64,000 nucleotides of DNA, taken from the NCBI GenBank assembly GCA_030770545.1, contig CM061098.1, forward strand, positions 10,833,001 to 10,897,000, in the 5' to 3' direction. Made by a program: the position numbers and the translations under genes. The notes beneath the pieces were generated by a model, which saw nothing but the letters and a program-made list of their open reading frames with translations, was not told the origin of the DNA and searched no databases. The DNA is from Macropodus opercularis. Lineage: Eukaryota; Chordata; Actinopteri; Anabantiformes; Osphronemidae. Shown here piece after piece: positions 52,401 through 64,000 of this stretch; position 1 is the stretch's first letter; each line of letters opens with the position of its first letter.

Positions 52401-55400
52401 GGGTAATTAGCAGGGAGGCAGTAATGGCATCTCTCCAGCAGAACAGGAAGCAGAGAGAAACGGGGCTGTTTACACCAGGGCTCGTTCCAACGCCCAGTCC
52501 TGTCCCTTTCTCTCACCCTCATATCCTCTGGAAGCGAGCGGCGTCTGCTGCTAGACAGCTATGTCCACACAGACGCTGCCATAAAAAGCCATCAATGCTA
52601 CCAATCTCAACACAACACCAGACTCTTTGATCTTGAGAGAGACAGAACAAGTCAATCTCCTCATTGTGCTCTGTGATTACTCTCTAGGTTTACTACTGTG
52701 GGTGACCAGGCACATGAATAACACTGGGAGGTCCCGAAAGCTTTGGAAACAAAACCAGCAACTTCGGAGAAATTACAGCACAGGTGATAGACACAAAGTA
52801 GTTTGACTTGCTCTGAAATCAACATCACTGACTTCTGTGCCTACAATCTTATTTTTAATGAAACGGGTTGATTAATGTTTTGCAGATTGTTTCAGTTGGA
52901 TGATCCTAAAGCTGGACTGAATTGTGTTCCATCCTCTCAGTGACACCCCAGTGCTACATGCAAACACCATGACAGCGGCTGAATGGTCTCCACCAAGCAG
53001 GGATACACAAATGTCAGAGAGGCTACTTTTCTATAAAGGTTCTAACCACACATATCCGTTTTCACTGCACCCACAGGTGACTTTGTGATGAGCAACTTTC
53101 AGGTAAACAGGAGGGGTTAAAGGTCATGGGTTAGGAAGAGGTAAGGCTGGGATGCAGGGCCTCTTCCCAGGTGTGCTGTTTGGGGGTGAGGGTGGAGGTG
53201 AGGAGGGCTTAGAGCGATAGGGGCTGTTAAGAAACCCGAGAGCTGCATTTTCACAAGGACAGAAAGGCCTCTGTTTCTTCTGCCCTCTGTGTTACCAGCA
53301 CCATTTAAAAAGAAAGATAAATGTCACAAAACAACTGCTCTGGGAGGTGAGCTTTCCAATGCCAGACTTCATCTGTAACTGTGCAGCAAATCTTCTTAAA
53401 GAGAAAGCGAACAACTTACATGTTATCATTTCATGTTTTGTAATGAGTTTTCTCATTGGATGGTTATTTTTCTGCTCTGCTATTTCTGCTCCTTCATCTT
53501 TCATTGGGAGGCTGAAATTAGTCACAGCTCCATCACAGCATCAATGTGTTACCACCCCTGGCCTTGGGGAACCGACATTGTAGGCCCAGGCTGATCCTTG
53601 ACCCCTTATGGTAATGCCTGGGTGACCAAAGAAAACTCCAGAAAAGGTCCATCAACAGAGCGCATAAAGCATCTTGGCTCATGCATGATGAGGACTGACA
53701 CAGGGAGGGTGTGGGCAAACAGAGCCTCCAGCAGCAGACAAAAAAATACCAGTAAATTCTGACATGTGCAAGACTTTGCTGATTCTCGTTACACAACAGC
53801 TCAGCAACAAAGAGGGGAACTAGTGTTTGGAACAATCTGACAACAATGGCTCATATGAACATTTCCAACCCCATCTGTACATCTCCCCATCATTTATTTA
53901 ATTATGAGATCACCACATGAAAACAGTTTCATCAAAATGACTGTCAAGTCTCTGAGAGGGGGATATAGTGAGTTCTCGGTTGTTCTACAACACTGGGGAT
54001 CCTGCTGGGTGGGTCAGTGCTAACATGCCTCATTTTGCAGACCACCACCTCTCCCTCCCTTTATACCCTGTTTAACATCAGCAGCCAACCTGCCTTTGAA
54101 GTACTGCTCTGCTTGCTTCCCAACCCCCCGGGGATGTGGTGCTGCTTTTACTGGCTGCCCTGTCCCAGGACTAAGTTGCTCTGTCTGACAAGATGGGAGA
54201 ATGAAGAAGATGCAGAGCTCAAAGCAGAGACGTAAAAAAAAAAAAAGAGACGCCAGTCGGTTAAGTGGTAATGTGACAGTAAAGCAATGCCGCTTCGGTT
54301 GGAAACTCTCTAATGGATGATATTTCAAATTGAATCTTAATTAAGGTGCTCGGGTGAAAAAAAAAAATCCATAGGTTTATCACAAGGTTGCTACAGCAAC
54401 CCGCTCTCCTTTAGCGATGTTAGCTCATGGCAAGTCTCTACTCTACACACACCACCTCCACCCCTTAGTCTCTGCTCCCCTCCCCCTCTCTGGGACGGGT
54501 CTGGCTGGCTAGCAGTCCTGCTTGCATTGACGGGCTTTTGTTTGAGGCCTGACTCGAAGAGCATATGGCAGGTGCCCCTCAGCACACAGTTCCTCCCCAC
54601 CCCCTGGCTCTGAAGTCTATGTAAGTGCTCTGTGTGGTCAATATGACTGAGCTTTTTGTATGTTTCACAGGATGCTCTTTTTTTGTTTAAATACCCCTCA
54701 TTGAATCAGGTTCACTAACCCAAAAACATTAAATCAAGCCTCAACAACAACTCACAGCTGAAACACAGCACAATGTGGATATTAAAAGCATTGGATATAC
54801 ATAACTAATCATTTAAAAAGAAACGTAAATGCAAACATAAAACACAGACGCAACAACACAAAAATAGCATGCCATAGCATTTTTGTTCTGACATCAAAGA
54901 TGCATGCATGTTGTCATTTACCATAACAAATAGCTGCAAGCATGCAGGGCCCTGTCTTCAGGGTGCAAAACCTGCCAGGAAGACTGATGTGATCACTGCA
55001 GGACTCCATGGAATGTAACACAATAGAAACCTAAGTTTGTAGACTGGCTTTAAATGGAAATATGAGTAAACAAGATAGAACTTCGGCAAAACTAAATGTT
55101 ATGAAGAAAGAATCCACAAGTTAGTTAAAAAACTTAACACAATCGTACCGTTTTAAATAAATAAATAATCCCCATGCACAAACAAGAAGCCAGGAACACA
55201 TTTACAATGGTGTAACAGGATTAAGCAGTGACTGCTGAGAGGCACAAAGGAGGCAGCGATTAATTAACTGAGTGCGGAAGCCTGAAATATTTAAAGAAAG
55301 ACAATGTATGTGCCTGTCAAAGCCAGGCACAGGGACCTGGGGAAGCCGCTCAATAACTAGGCCAGATTCCAAAGCACCTCAGGACAGATAAAAACCCAAG

Positions 55401-58400
55401 ACTACTTTGAATCAAACGCCCTTTCATGCCTTCATCAATCACGGCTGAAACTCCATTGAGTCCTGGGAGAGTCAGAGGCAGGAGAGCATGGAGGAGAAAG
55501 CCACAATCAATAGATTCAATAAAAAAATGATCTGAAATGATTTCATCTATTAGAGAGTAGGAGTGGAACCTCTGTCCAGGTTTGTTTAACAGTACTTGTA
55601 TTTCTGCATGAGCTAAGACTCAAACGTATCCTTGTGATCTCACGAGACTGCTTTTAAATATAACCTCTTTCAAGTCTCTTATTCAAATTTATCCCACCAC
55701 AGAGATTACTCTGATTGCAAAGGTGGCCTTTACTCAACTACACACACATACTCTCCCAAGTGAGTGGGCCCTGTTCCAGACTCCCACTTTGATGGCATCA
55801 TTAGTCTAATTACCCATGATGCCAAAGGCTGCATTAATGTACAGAAAACCTCACAGTCTTTTAATCACCAGACAGGCCTGGAGAAACACCGCCACAAATT
55901 GTTCACCATGCATTAGCAGAGACACTGAACAACACGTGGGCCGAAACACACACAGCAAAGAAGCTTGAGTGAGTGACATGGTTCCACCACAACTGTTCTC
56001 CCTCAAACACAAACACCTACAGTGTTCTTTACAAGAAAGGAACCAGACATTCAGGACAGTGCTGCGTTATATTGATGCGTTTCTACATTTTCCAGACAGT
56101 AATCTGGCACGACACACTCCTGGTACTACATCAGGCTTAGATGGCACAAGAGGTTTAGGTAGGAACAACCTGAGGTGATCTGAAATGTGCTGAGATTATA
56201 CAGTAGGTGAGCTGCTCTCACCAACAAATCATGTTTTCATTGACAGTGTACAAATCTTGAATAAACACAAAACCAATGTGATACACACTGAAGATGACTC
56301 GACTAACAGCAGCAGCCCCAGACTTGTCATTACAGCCGGGATCAAAGACAGAACGTTTTGCAGACACAGATCTCCCGAAAACAATGGTCCACAACTTACC
56401 CCCACCACAATGGTAGCCTTGTTTTTTAACCTAGACTGCAGCTAACAGTAAACTGTCATTACAGGTCTCCTGAGCACAACTCAAATTAGCCTTGTTGCAG
56501 GAAGTGTTTTTACCTTATGCATCTGCACAGTCACGGTATTTATTTTTTTTTAGGCTCAGAGGAGCTGTATGGTAGTATTGTATTTTTTTTTAAGGTAAAG
56601 CAAAAATACAGTGTTCCTCCAGGTGACAATAAAAAACCCAACTCAATACAAGATGGAAAAGCAAAGTTAGTGTATGACAAAACAAAGAAAACACTAGAAA
56701 CAGAGTGTTAAGACCGTTATGGGACTTACTGGCTAGAAGCAGACAGGAAAGGGCAATCACGTATAGCTGCTTGACGGCCACGTCATAGTGGTCCATGAAC
56801 AAGTCCAGCAGGTAGACGGCCAGGTGGCGTGCTGTAGGACATAGCTGGTAGCGATTACTGAGGATTGCCAACAGGTCTGCAAAGTAGCGTCGCATGCCAA
56901 TTTGCGGAGAGTGGGCCCGGTAAATGGGTAACTTCAGCTCCTGGATAAGAGACAAGAAGAGGAATGAGGAGGGGGGTGTAAATGGCGAAGGGATGAGAGG
57001 AGCAGGGTGGGCAGGAAGCGGCGACAGAGACACACGGGGGTAGTAAAGAAGACGCATAATAATGGTGAGGCATGCATGGCTCCTGCTGACTGGCTGCTAT
57101 CAGGAGAGCGACTCATATCAAGTATAAAACTCAATTTGACAATAGAAATTCTTGACTGTGTTTCATCATAATTTAATTCAACATTGCTTTGGCTCATTTG
57201 GGTTGTTGTCTGAACAATGAGGGCGGTGTGTGTGTGAGGCATGGTTCCTTCAGTGGAGGTTGAGTGGTAGATAGGGATTAGGTTTCACCCCAACACATCT
57301 CCTATTCACGTTCAATTAGCTACATGTGTTTCAAAGTGGATGAAAGGTACTTGGGGATATTAGCATTGAATAAGCCTCCGGTATCCTCACCAGCATCTAC
57401 ACAAACAGGAGAGCAAAGGCTCCAGTAACACGGTTTGCCTGCAAATAGTAAACATTTGGCACCGGGTGTGCAAACTCATTCTCCAGTTACTCATTTTGTA
57501 TTTAAGCTGCTTATCCCAAAATGTTTTTGTTTTTAAAAATATTTTTATGCTCTGCACATTAGCATAAAAGCAGAGCTTCAGGACTAGATTTAGTAAGAGA
57601 TTGAGGATTGGTGGAATAATCTCTATTGGCTTGAACAGTGATGGGAGTTTAAATTAGAATAAAAAAACACAACGTGTTATGATGTTGTTGTTGTTGTGTT
57701 CCTGCCTTTAGGGTGAACAGTCTCAAACTGACACTGATGCACAGTGTTTGGAAAGAAACACAAACACAAACAGCCAGCTATTTATTTTGAGCACAACTAA
57801 AACAATGACGCTCAGACTGGCACTTCCATAATACTCAAAAATAAACAAGACCCCCCTCTGTAATCCACATATCGCCACTCCACCCCCGTGCCACAAACAT
57901 GCATACCACCCAATCCTCCCCAAACTCTCCTCTCCTCCCACTGCTTCAGCCTCTGCCTCTGGTCCATCTGTCTGTCTGGGGGTACAAGAGCCGCAGGGGA
58001 ATGGGGGAGGTGAGTTTTTTGGGGGAGGTGGGGGCCTCTGGAGTCTGGAGGAGGCTCCGGGGGGGTAGGTGCTTTGTGATGGAGCCATACCATAATTAAG
58101 GATTCCACAGCTGCCTTCACCTGATTTGCATGTCTGATAATTTGCCACATGCTACACACCACCGATATCTCCCACATCAGGGCATTATCACTGCAGCAAA
58201 TGTCATTAAGGCTGGATGAGACTGTGGGGGAGCAGGCGCCATGCAGGAAGCTTGAGCACAGGAGTGAAGGCCTTTTCACATACAATTCAACCCTTGGACA
58301 TATTTTTCTCATTTTAAATCAACCGTTAAATGATGTTACAGTAACTGCTGCAAGTCAGCTTTAATATTATTGCTGGCAAATAAACTATGAATTTATCACG

Positions 58401-60341
58401 ATTTGATGTGGGAACAAACAGAAGTGTAATGTACCTATTAGAGTAATTACACTACGACCACATTAAACATGTAGCAGAATTAAAGCCTCTCGAATTTGAC
58501 GCTGAAAGGGTCGAATTCACAACTAAACAGCTGTTTTGGATTACATCTGATCGTACTATTGTATTCTAAATAAGGTGGAATGATAATAAAGATGTAGAAA
58601 ATCTTCCACGAAACACAACTTAGTTATTTTAACTCAGCATTTTACTGTTTGCCTCCACAAATGTAATAACGTTCACTTTATTTTTAACTTCTATGGTCTG
58701 TTTTAGTTAATTTTGAGCTTCTACGTAGTTTCATTCTCTCTGAATCAGTTTGTCTGTATTGTATCTGTATGAGTAGTGGTTCCATAATAAATTGTCTTCC
58801 ATAAAGCAGTGCACAAAATTATGAAACTAGCTTTGTTGACCAAAGCACAACTAATTAATTAATTCAGTTGTTCCTTCATAAATTCTAATTAAAAGGTCTA
58901 TAAACTTTAAAAATTCCTTTAACACACATATTTCAAAACAAGATAACGTGTTGTCACAATTAGGAAGTAAAAGGTAAAACAATGCTTTTGGCAGGATGCC
59001 TAGAGTCATTTAATAACCTGACACACTGACTGCAATTTAGATCATAGTTTTGTGAAAGTGATACAGTTTGTTGTCTGCTACAAGACACCTAAATTAAAAA
59101 AAAAAGTCTACTCACCTTGTGCAATAAGAGCCCTTTACAGTATATGCTCTGGTTTTAAGTTTCACCAAAATGTTCATGTAGGAAGCTTAGAACATTGCAC
59201 TGATAGTATCTGTCCCTCGCTCTCAGAATATCTGAGAAAAGAGTGGGTGTGTTGTTGTAGTTTCCCGTTCTATGTACCGATTGTCAAACAGCTCACTCTG
59301 AGTCAGACTCTGTGCAAAATGAGTAAACCGAACAACCAGTCTCACAACTTCGATACACTGCATCCACTGACATGTACAGCCAACCTCTGGCATGTTCACA
59401 CACTTGACGTTTCAAACCTGACCTCTATTCGTCTACCCCAGTGAGAAGCTGGCAGAAGAGTCCCAGCTACATGCCAGTCAAGTGACAGATGTCTCCATTA
59501 AAATGGCACATGGGAAGAAATATGATCATGCTTCGAGGTTAATTAAGACACTCTTAATTAATGAGCCTTAACTCCTCCATGTAATCTAATTTAGATCATG
59601 TTTAAATAGACAACATCAGGGCGCAAATTGAATTTTCTTCAAAATATCGTACAGCATATCTGGAACATCAACACAGGTCTGCCGGCCCAGACCTCACAGC
59701 GCTTTTATTCTGAATTTGTCTTGTAATTAGTTTGCTTAATTAATTTATGACTGAATAAGATGTGAAATAGAAAAATGTCTGCAACTTAATTCCGTTCGTT
59801 TTCAACTTACTGTTCTGTTGACTAGACATTCATAAGGCCACAACAAATAACCATATTCATTAACAATGTGCTTCGATAAAAGAGCAACAGAGCAGAAGTA
59901 CTGACAAACAAGTGATGACTTTTGGAAATTTTACTTATAACTCTGGATTAGCTATTAATCAGTGATCGTGTCTGTTGTTGATTAACTTTGTGCAGCTCCA
60001 CTAATCAGTTAATTACATCGTCCTCGGCTCTAATGACTCGATTAATTTAATCACAGTAACTGTTGTAACTGGCTGCTGTTTTATTTAAAGTAAGCATAAC
60101 ACGCTGGTAGTTTGATGTTGTTAAATGACTGAGTCTGATCAGGTACACACCATGTAAATCATACGTTTTATTTACCCACGTTTCCAAAACCTGTGCACTA
60201 TGATGTGAATAGGATTCATGTTCTCAAATGAATTAGGTCGTGTCTAATGATCGCACGCCTCACCTTGATGCGGAGGGACTGATGGATGTCTGCAGCTAGC
60301 TGTCCTTTCCACCACTGCAACTCTCTCTCCATCTTTCCCAT
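49455..60341 (-). CDS. ccnjl: Cyclin J-like protein
   Basis: Cyclin-fold protein of the cyclin J family; the cell-cycle role in vertebrates is poorly defined. Coding exons on the minus strand: 60341-60264, 56940-56730, 50974-50675, 50563-50404, 49971-49455. Phases agree and total 1,266 nt, 421 residues. The N terminus MGKMERELQWWKGQLAAD leads into the cyclin N domain (about 25-150: ELKLPIYRAHSP, RRYFADLLAILSNR, ARHLAVYLLDLFMD, ALSCLLLASKFEEKEDRVPKLEQ). A cyclin C domain follows to about 250 (HAFLSFRPSQVAAACVAASR). Residues 250-421 are a Ser/Pro/Gln-rich tail, probably disordered. The last residues (AGEPRHCLSMAY...FAAGCFDR) match the CCNJL end more than CCNJ. Two in-frame ATGs compete (60341 and 60332); only the second gives the usual MERELQWW start. 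An acceptor-like CTCCGCAG near 60373 suggests a noncoding first exon farther right. Confidence 0.93.
50975..56729 (-). other. ccnjl: ccnjl intron 2
   Basis: A 5.76-kb intron splitting a serine codon (A|GC) between the LLLAS and KFEEKED parts of the cyclin fold. It holds an A13 run (54234-54246) and other AT-rich low-complexity sequence. No nested gene was recognised. Confidence 0.75.
56941..60263 (-). other. ccnjl: ccnjl intron 1 (between the first two coding exons)
   Basis: A 3.3-kb phase-0 intron. Contains a (GTT)n tract at 57683-57697, a GC-richer patch around 57.85-58.1 kb, an ATTTGCAT octamer at 58124-58131, and a small inverted repeat of TTAATTAAG at 59539-59561. No coding content was recognised. 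Confidence 0.65.
58124..58131 (+). promoter_or_regulatory. Octamer motif ATTTGCAT
   Basis: Exact match to the POU-factor octamer, in a block of non-repetitive sequence within ccnjl intron 1. A single 8-bp match is weak evidence; it would matter only if the block is conserved between fishes. Confidence 0.2.
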
Positions 60342-60516
60342 CCAGAGGAGACTTCACTGAAACTGGTTTTACCTGCGGAGACAGATCCATCCAAAGCAAG
60401 ACAAACACTTTTAACAGAGTGAAGAAACGGGCAGAGAATAATTCACCGACAAACGTGTAATAAAGGAGAGGGGCTCTTAAATTAATTCATCCACCCTTTA
60501 ATTAAACATTTTTTTT

Positions 60517-60530
60517 GGGGGGGGGGGGGG
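60517..60530 (+). repeat. G14 homopolymer next to the ccnjl CpG island
   Basis: Eight T followed by fourteen G at the left border of the CpG-rich ccnjl promoter region. A run this long can form stacked G structures and is prone to length error in sequencing. Confidence 0.8.
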
Positions 60531-60539
60531 CAAACGATC

Positions 60540-61325
60540 AGGCGACACAGAGGAGCACGGCGGCGTGGTAAGTTCTCCATCGTCCTGTGAGTCGCACGCC
60601 AGAGGTCTGCGCAGGCCATTTTCTCTGCTCGGGTATTTAAATGGCTCGGCCACGCTGCGGCTAAACGCGGAGCAAAGCTCGCATTGGACGAGCGTCTCTT
60701 CGGAGCCTGTGCACTTTCAAGACGAAACACGAGCAAACCCTGCACTTTGGCTACCGCTGGAAACGCGTCGGCACCACGAGACAGCGTCCAAACAGCGGGG
60801 CCACACAAGTTAACTGGCCGCCGAGCTCACAAACAGCCCGCTCGTCAAAAACACACAAAAACCACGCACAACGGGCGAGAAGCTACACATCTCCACACAA
60901 GCACACGCAGTTTGCCCTGCAGCACAGCCGCCGGGGAAACTTCTCCTCCCGTTACATGTGCCACTCACCGCCCCGACGGGAATGCCCCCCAGACCCCTTT
61001 GTCTCAGTCCGACATCCTGAACCAGAGAAGTCCTCTTCGGCTCAACTTTGACAAACACCTCTTTTTTCCCGGCGAAATCGCGACACTCGGAGCCGCGGAC
61101 AAGTTCACAAAGCAGCTGCCGCCGCGGAATCCCCGACGGGACGGGTTTTACGGAGCCGTTTTCCCGAACTGCTCGCACTTTTCCAAGAGACTCCGCTCCG
61201 CCGATCTCCCTCCGGCGGCTCTGCTCTAACAAAGTAGACTCCTCGGCTGCACCAGCTGCTGCTGTTGCTGTGCGAAGCTCGTGCGCTCGACGTGAACGTC
61301 CCTCCTCCTCTGTGGGAGTTGTAGT
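60540..61325 (-). promoter_or_regulatory. ccnjl: CpG-rich promoter region of ccnjl
   Basis: GC- and CpG-rich block in AT-rich surroundings, upstream of the first coding exon of ccnjl. It presumably holds a noncoding first exon. Long open frames in both strands here (for example 60684-61229) are expected from the low stop-codon density of CpG-rich DNA and are not taken as genes. Confidence 0.6.
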
Positions 61326-61598
61326 CCTTCATAGGTCAGTCCCAGAACTACAAACGCCCACGCCTCATCTATGTAAAATCACATTTCCGCAAATATGTAT
61401 ATATATAAAATATAATGCAAATATTATACTATTATTTTTATTATTTATCTTTTAAACACATCGAATAAAATCCGTGTAAATAAAGTTTTATTTATACTTG
61501 AGAGTCGGAGGACTCAGTGCTGTCATCATTTGCCACTGTCCATGAACTTACTGTTAATATTTATAGTAATTATAGCTTATATATATAAATATAGCAGT

Positions 61599-61626
61599 TT
61601 TATTGTTTTATTAGGTTTTTTATTGT
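61599..61626 (-). terminator. c1qtnf2: Cluster of candidate c1qtnf2 polyadenylation signals
   Basis: At least three overlapping or adjacent AATAAA hexamers on the minus strand, 245-270 nt past the c1qtnf2 stop codon. Transcription would end about 300 bp before the ccnjl CpG-rich promoter. Confidence 0.5.
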
Positions 61627-61869
61627 TTTATAGTTTTAAACTTGAAATGTGGAAGCTACACTTTATACATTGCATCTGTCTTTCTTGTGGCTGTAACCAG
61701 TAAAGTAAAACAAAAAGGACGTGAAAAACAATCAATAACTACTTGGACACATTTTGAAAGATTTGATCTGTTTCATAGCATCAGAGAGCCATTAAGTCTC
61801 CAAATGTGTCCGTGTGTGCCCCCTGGTGTCAGAAGTGCAGAACTACACCGGCGTCTCCCAGACTGTCTT

Positions 61870-63291
61870 TTAACTGTCATTCTGAGCATTAGCTTTTCTA
61901 TCAGCTTCACTGAGAAAGTCCTGGTCAGCATAGATGAGGAAGCCCGTGAAAGTGCTGTCCGTCCAGAAAGGGTCAAAAAACAGTCCGTTCTGCTCGGAGT
62001 AGAAGATCTGCAGCCAGACCTGGTCTGACTGGTTCAGGTGGAGAACAGTAGAGCCAGATGCAACATCATGGTTCCCTGTGTTTGCATCCAGTGTTTTGAT
62101 CTTGTACTGTCCGTTGTGCACCAAACCGATTGCCAGGTGCTTATTCGCCAGAGTGATGTCATAGGTGAAATAATACACTCCAGGGATGGCGCAGACAAAC
62201 TTTCCACTGCTGGTATTGTAATGATTCCCCTCATTCAACAGGATCCGACTGAAGCGGATGGGCATTCGCTCTCTAGGGTAGCTCTTTGTCACTGCCACAG
62301 AGAAGGCCGAACGGGCCGCACGGCCACAGTTACAGCCTCCAGGAGCTCCTTGCTGGCCCAGGTCACCCGTGTCTCCTTTCTGCCCTCGTATTCCAGCCAC
62401 CCCTAGTGTTCCTTGTAGCCCCTTCAGTCCTCGAGGTCCAGCCTTGCCAATAACACCCTCGCGACCTTTCACACCTGGCTTGCCTGGGTTCCCTGTCCTG
62501 CCTGGATCACCTGACAACAAAGAGGATGAAGAATTATGGCACACGTTACTGCTCATAAATTCAAAAACCCAAAAGATCCTAAATTAGCTCGTCAGTTTAT
62601 ATCGCACAGCTTGTTATACAATTTCTATCAAGTTCTTGTCTTGTTTATCTATATTAAGTGTGGTTAAGTTATCATCACATTATTTATTATTTCTAGGTGC
62701 TTAAACAGATGCTAAATGTTTAGAATTAGCAGGCTACTGAGACATTTTTAAAAATGATTGCACAAATTAGTAGTCAATCAATAACTGAACTACCTCTTTC
62801 TCCCTTTTCTCCCTTCTCTCCATCCTTTCCATCGGGCCCATCTTTTCCTGGAGGGCCCATGGGGCCCGCGGTCCCTGGGGACCCAGGGCCTCCTGGGCTT
62901 CCTGGAGGCCCAGCTGGGCCAGGCAGGCTACAGACCAGCTGGGAGGATTGGATGGTGATGTTGCGCCCTTTCTTGGATGACAAATTCACAGACTGGGAGA
63001 TGACAACTGACAGCAAACAGAACATCACACATATCTGGAGCACGATGTCCACTGTGGAGTCGTGAAAAGAAGTAACCGTAATCAATGATAAGCTTAATTA
63101 TTGCTTTTTATGATAAGAATCAAACATCTGTTAGCAAAAAACAACTATAACAGATGACAAAACATAGCAAAGTTATTATGACGGCGTCTTCTGCTATAAC
63201 CAATGCAGCATGTTTTTGCAAAGTTGGTCTTACAGACGTTCTAGAAATGCAGAAACAACTCACCCGTTGAAGAAATGTGACCTATGGCCAT
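61870..63291 (-). CDS. c1qtnf2: C1q/TNF-related protein 2
   Basis: Secreted collagen-like C1q-family protein (CTRP2), assembled as trimers and higher oligomers; in mammals an adipokine-type factor. Exons on the minus strand: 63291-63264, 63051-62794, 62510-61870; GT-AG, phases 1 and 1, 308 residues. A hydrophobic segment (about 10-28) acts as signal peptide. QLVCSLPGP at 47-55 carries Cys50, conserved in human CTRP2 and suited to disulfide-linked oligomers. An unbroken Gly-X-Y run covers about 54-155 (roughly 34 triplets) and ends in CNC. The C1q domain is about 163-296 (SAFSVAVTKSYPRERMP, HYNTSSGKFVC, YYFTYDITLANKHLAIG, WLQIFYSEQNGLF, FTGFLIYADQD). The extra C-terminal residues after DQD are not in human as I recall it. 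CTRP7 is the close relative; position beside ccnjl favours CTRP2. The first exon, with only nine codons, is the least certain part. Confidence 0.93.
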
Positions 63292-64000
63292 TTTTAGCTC
63301 TACCAAAGTACTTTTTCTGAGAATCTCCAAACGTTCTTACAAGCTTTTCCAATAGTGGGGGCAGTATTCTCTAAGAGAAGCACTGTGGAGAAATTTGAAG
63401 TCGTGAATCATAGTCTATAACACCCGCCCTGGTTAGGCTGCTATGCTGCCAAATAAATGCTTTCACCATGATGTCATTAAATCCAAGTCACTGCAACAGT
63501 GATGTATCACTCCACAGTCATTGTCTGGGAACCGATAATGTTTCATAGTGATGCATTTTAAATACTACTGCATTAATATTTTTAGGATACAAGTGCCAAA
63601 TCCACAGAATAAGGAGCTTTGCAGCACTTCATTAAAATGCATGAGGAATAATACCAGCTGTTTGTGTTTATTAAGGAGAGAGTCAAGAGACCAACAAAAA
63701 TGTTACAGCTGTGGGGTCAGGCAGCAACTTCTGTTTAATAATCTACTGTTTCTACTTTTAACTGGACCAATGTGCCATTATACCATTGGTTGTTGCATTA
63801 TGTCACACACTGTGGGCAAAAACAGACATAAAATGATTCATTTTGTGTAATAATAACTAATTCATCTTAGAGCCATCAATATACAGTACAGTCACTTTAT
63901 TACAAAAACCTGATGCTGTGACAGACTGATTTGAAAGAATGCCATTGCTCATTATGCAACATAAACAAGTGTGACCTGGAAACCTGAAAAGCCCCAGAAT
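63292..64000. other. Right-end flank upstream of c1qtnf2
   Basis: About 0.7 kb that should include the c1qtnf2 5' UTR and promoter near its left end. Otherwise AT-rich, with short open frames that lack any recognisable motif. Confidence 0.5.

Noticed and set aside
57723..58312. Overlapping minus-strand frames of 141 and 166 aa inside ccnjl intron 1
   Set aside because: Proline-rich translation of a GC-rich patch, in two frames at once, with no domain motifs and no splice support.
60684..61232. Open frames of 181 aa (+) and 140 aa (-) over the same DNA
   Set aside because: They lie in the CpG-rich ccnjl promoter, where stop codons are rare. Both strands are open and neither encodes a recognisable domain.
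62774..63085. Start of c1qtnf2 within an unspliced frame up to 63085
   Set aside because: That frame has no true ATG upstream of the signal sequence. The acceptor at 63052-63053 and the small exon at 63264-63291 supply a proper ATG and keep phase.

Overview
This is a stretch of a vertebrate nuclear genome, almost certainly a teleost fish. It holds spliced vertebrate genes with GT-AG introns, AT-rich intergenic DNA with simple repeats, and CpG-rich promoters. The order and orientation adra1b(+), fabp6(+), ccnjl(-), c1qtnf2(-) matches, as I recall it, human 5q33. Short introns and the fish-type TIM domains point to a compact teleost genome. No prokaryotic, plasmid, phage or CRISPR features were seen.

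Left end (1-7.8 kb, minus strand): two tandem genes encode TIM/HAVCR-family immunoglobulin-V receptors. The first (1-3575, running off the left edge) is unusual. A TIM-type IgV domain is followed by three fibronectin type III domains that resemble DSCAM domains, a Thr/Ser-rich mucin-like segment set between them, a second short mucin-like exon, one membrane segment and the start of a cytoplasmic tail. The second (6300-7796) is a compact 220-residue TIM-like protein with a short stalk, one membrane segment and a tail with a single tyrosine. I reconstructed all exons by hand from splice sites and reading phase; every junction stays in frame.

Middle (7.8-32 kb): about 24 kb with no convincing gene. 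It contains simple repeats, a perfect 21-bp inverted repeat at 17.3 kb and one isolated exon-like block at 23.8 kb.

Right half: adra1b (alpha-1B adrenergic receptor, two exons, 512 aa) lies at 32.2-39.7 kb. About 1 kb downstream is a single-exon 354-aa aminergic GPCR of uncertain identity. Then come fabp6 (four exons, 125 aa), ccnjl (five coding exons, 421 aa, minus strand, CpG-rich promoter near 61 kb) and c1qtnf2 (three exons, 308 aa, minus strand). The genes do not form a functional pathway; they are a conserved syntenic block next to an immune-receptor cluster. The TIM-FN3 chimeric receptor is the strongest candidate for something little described.
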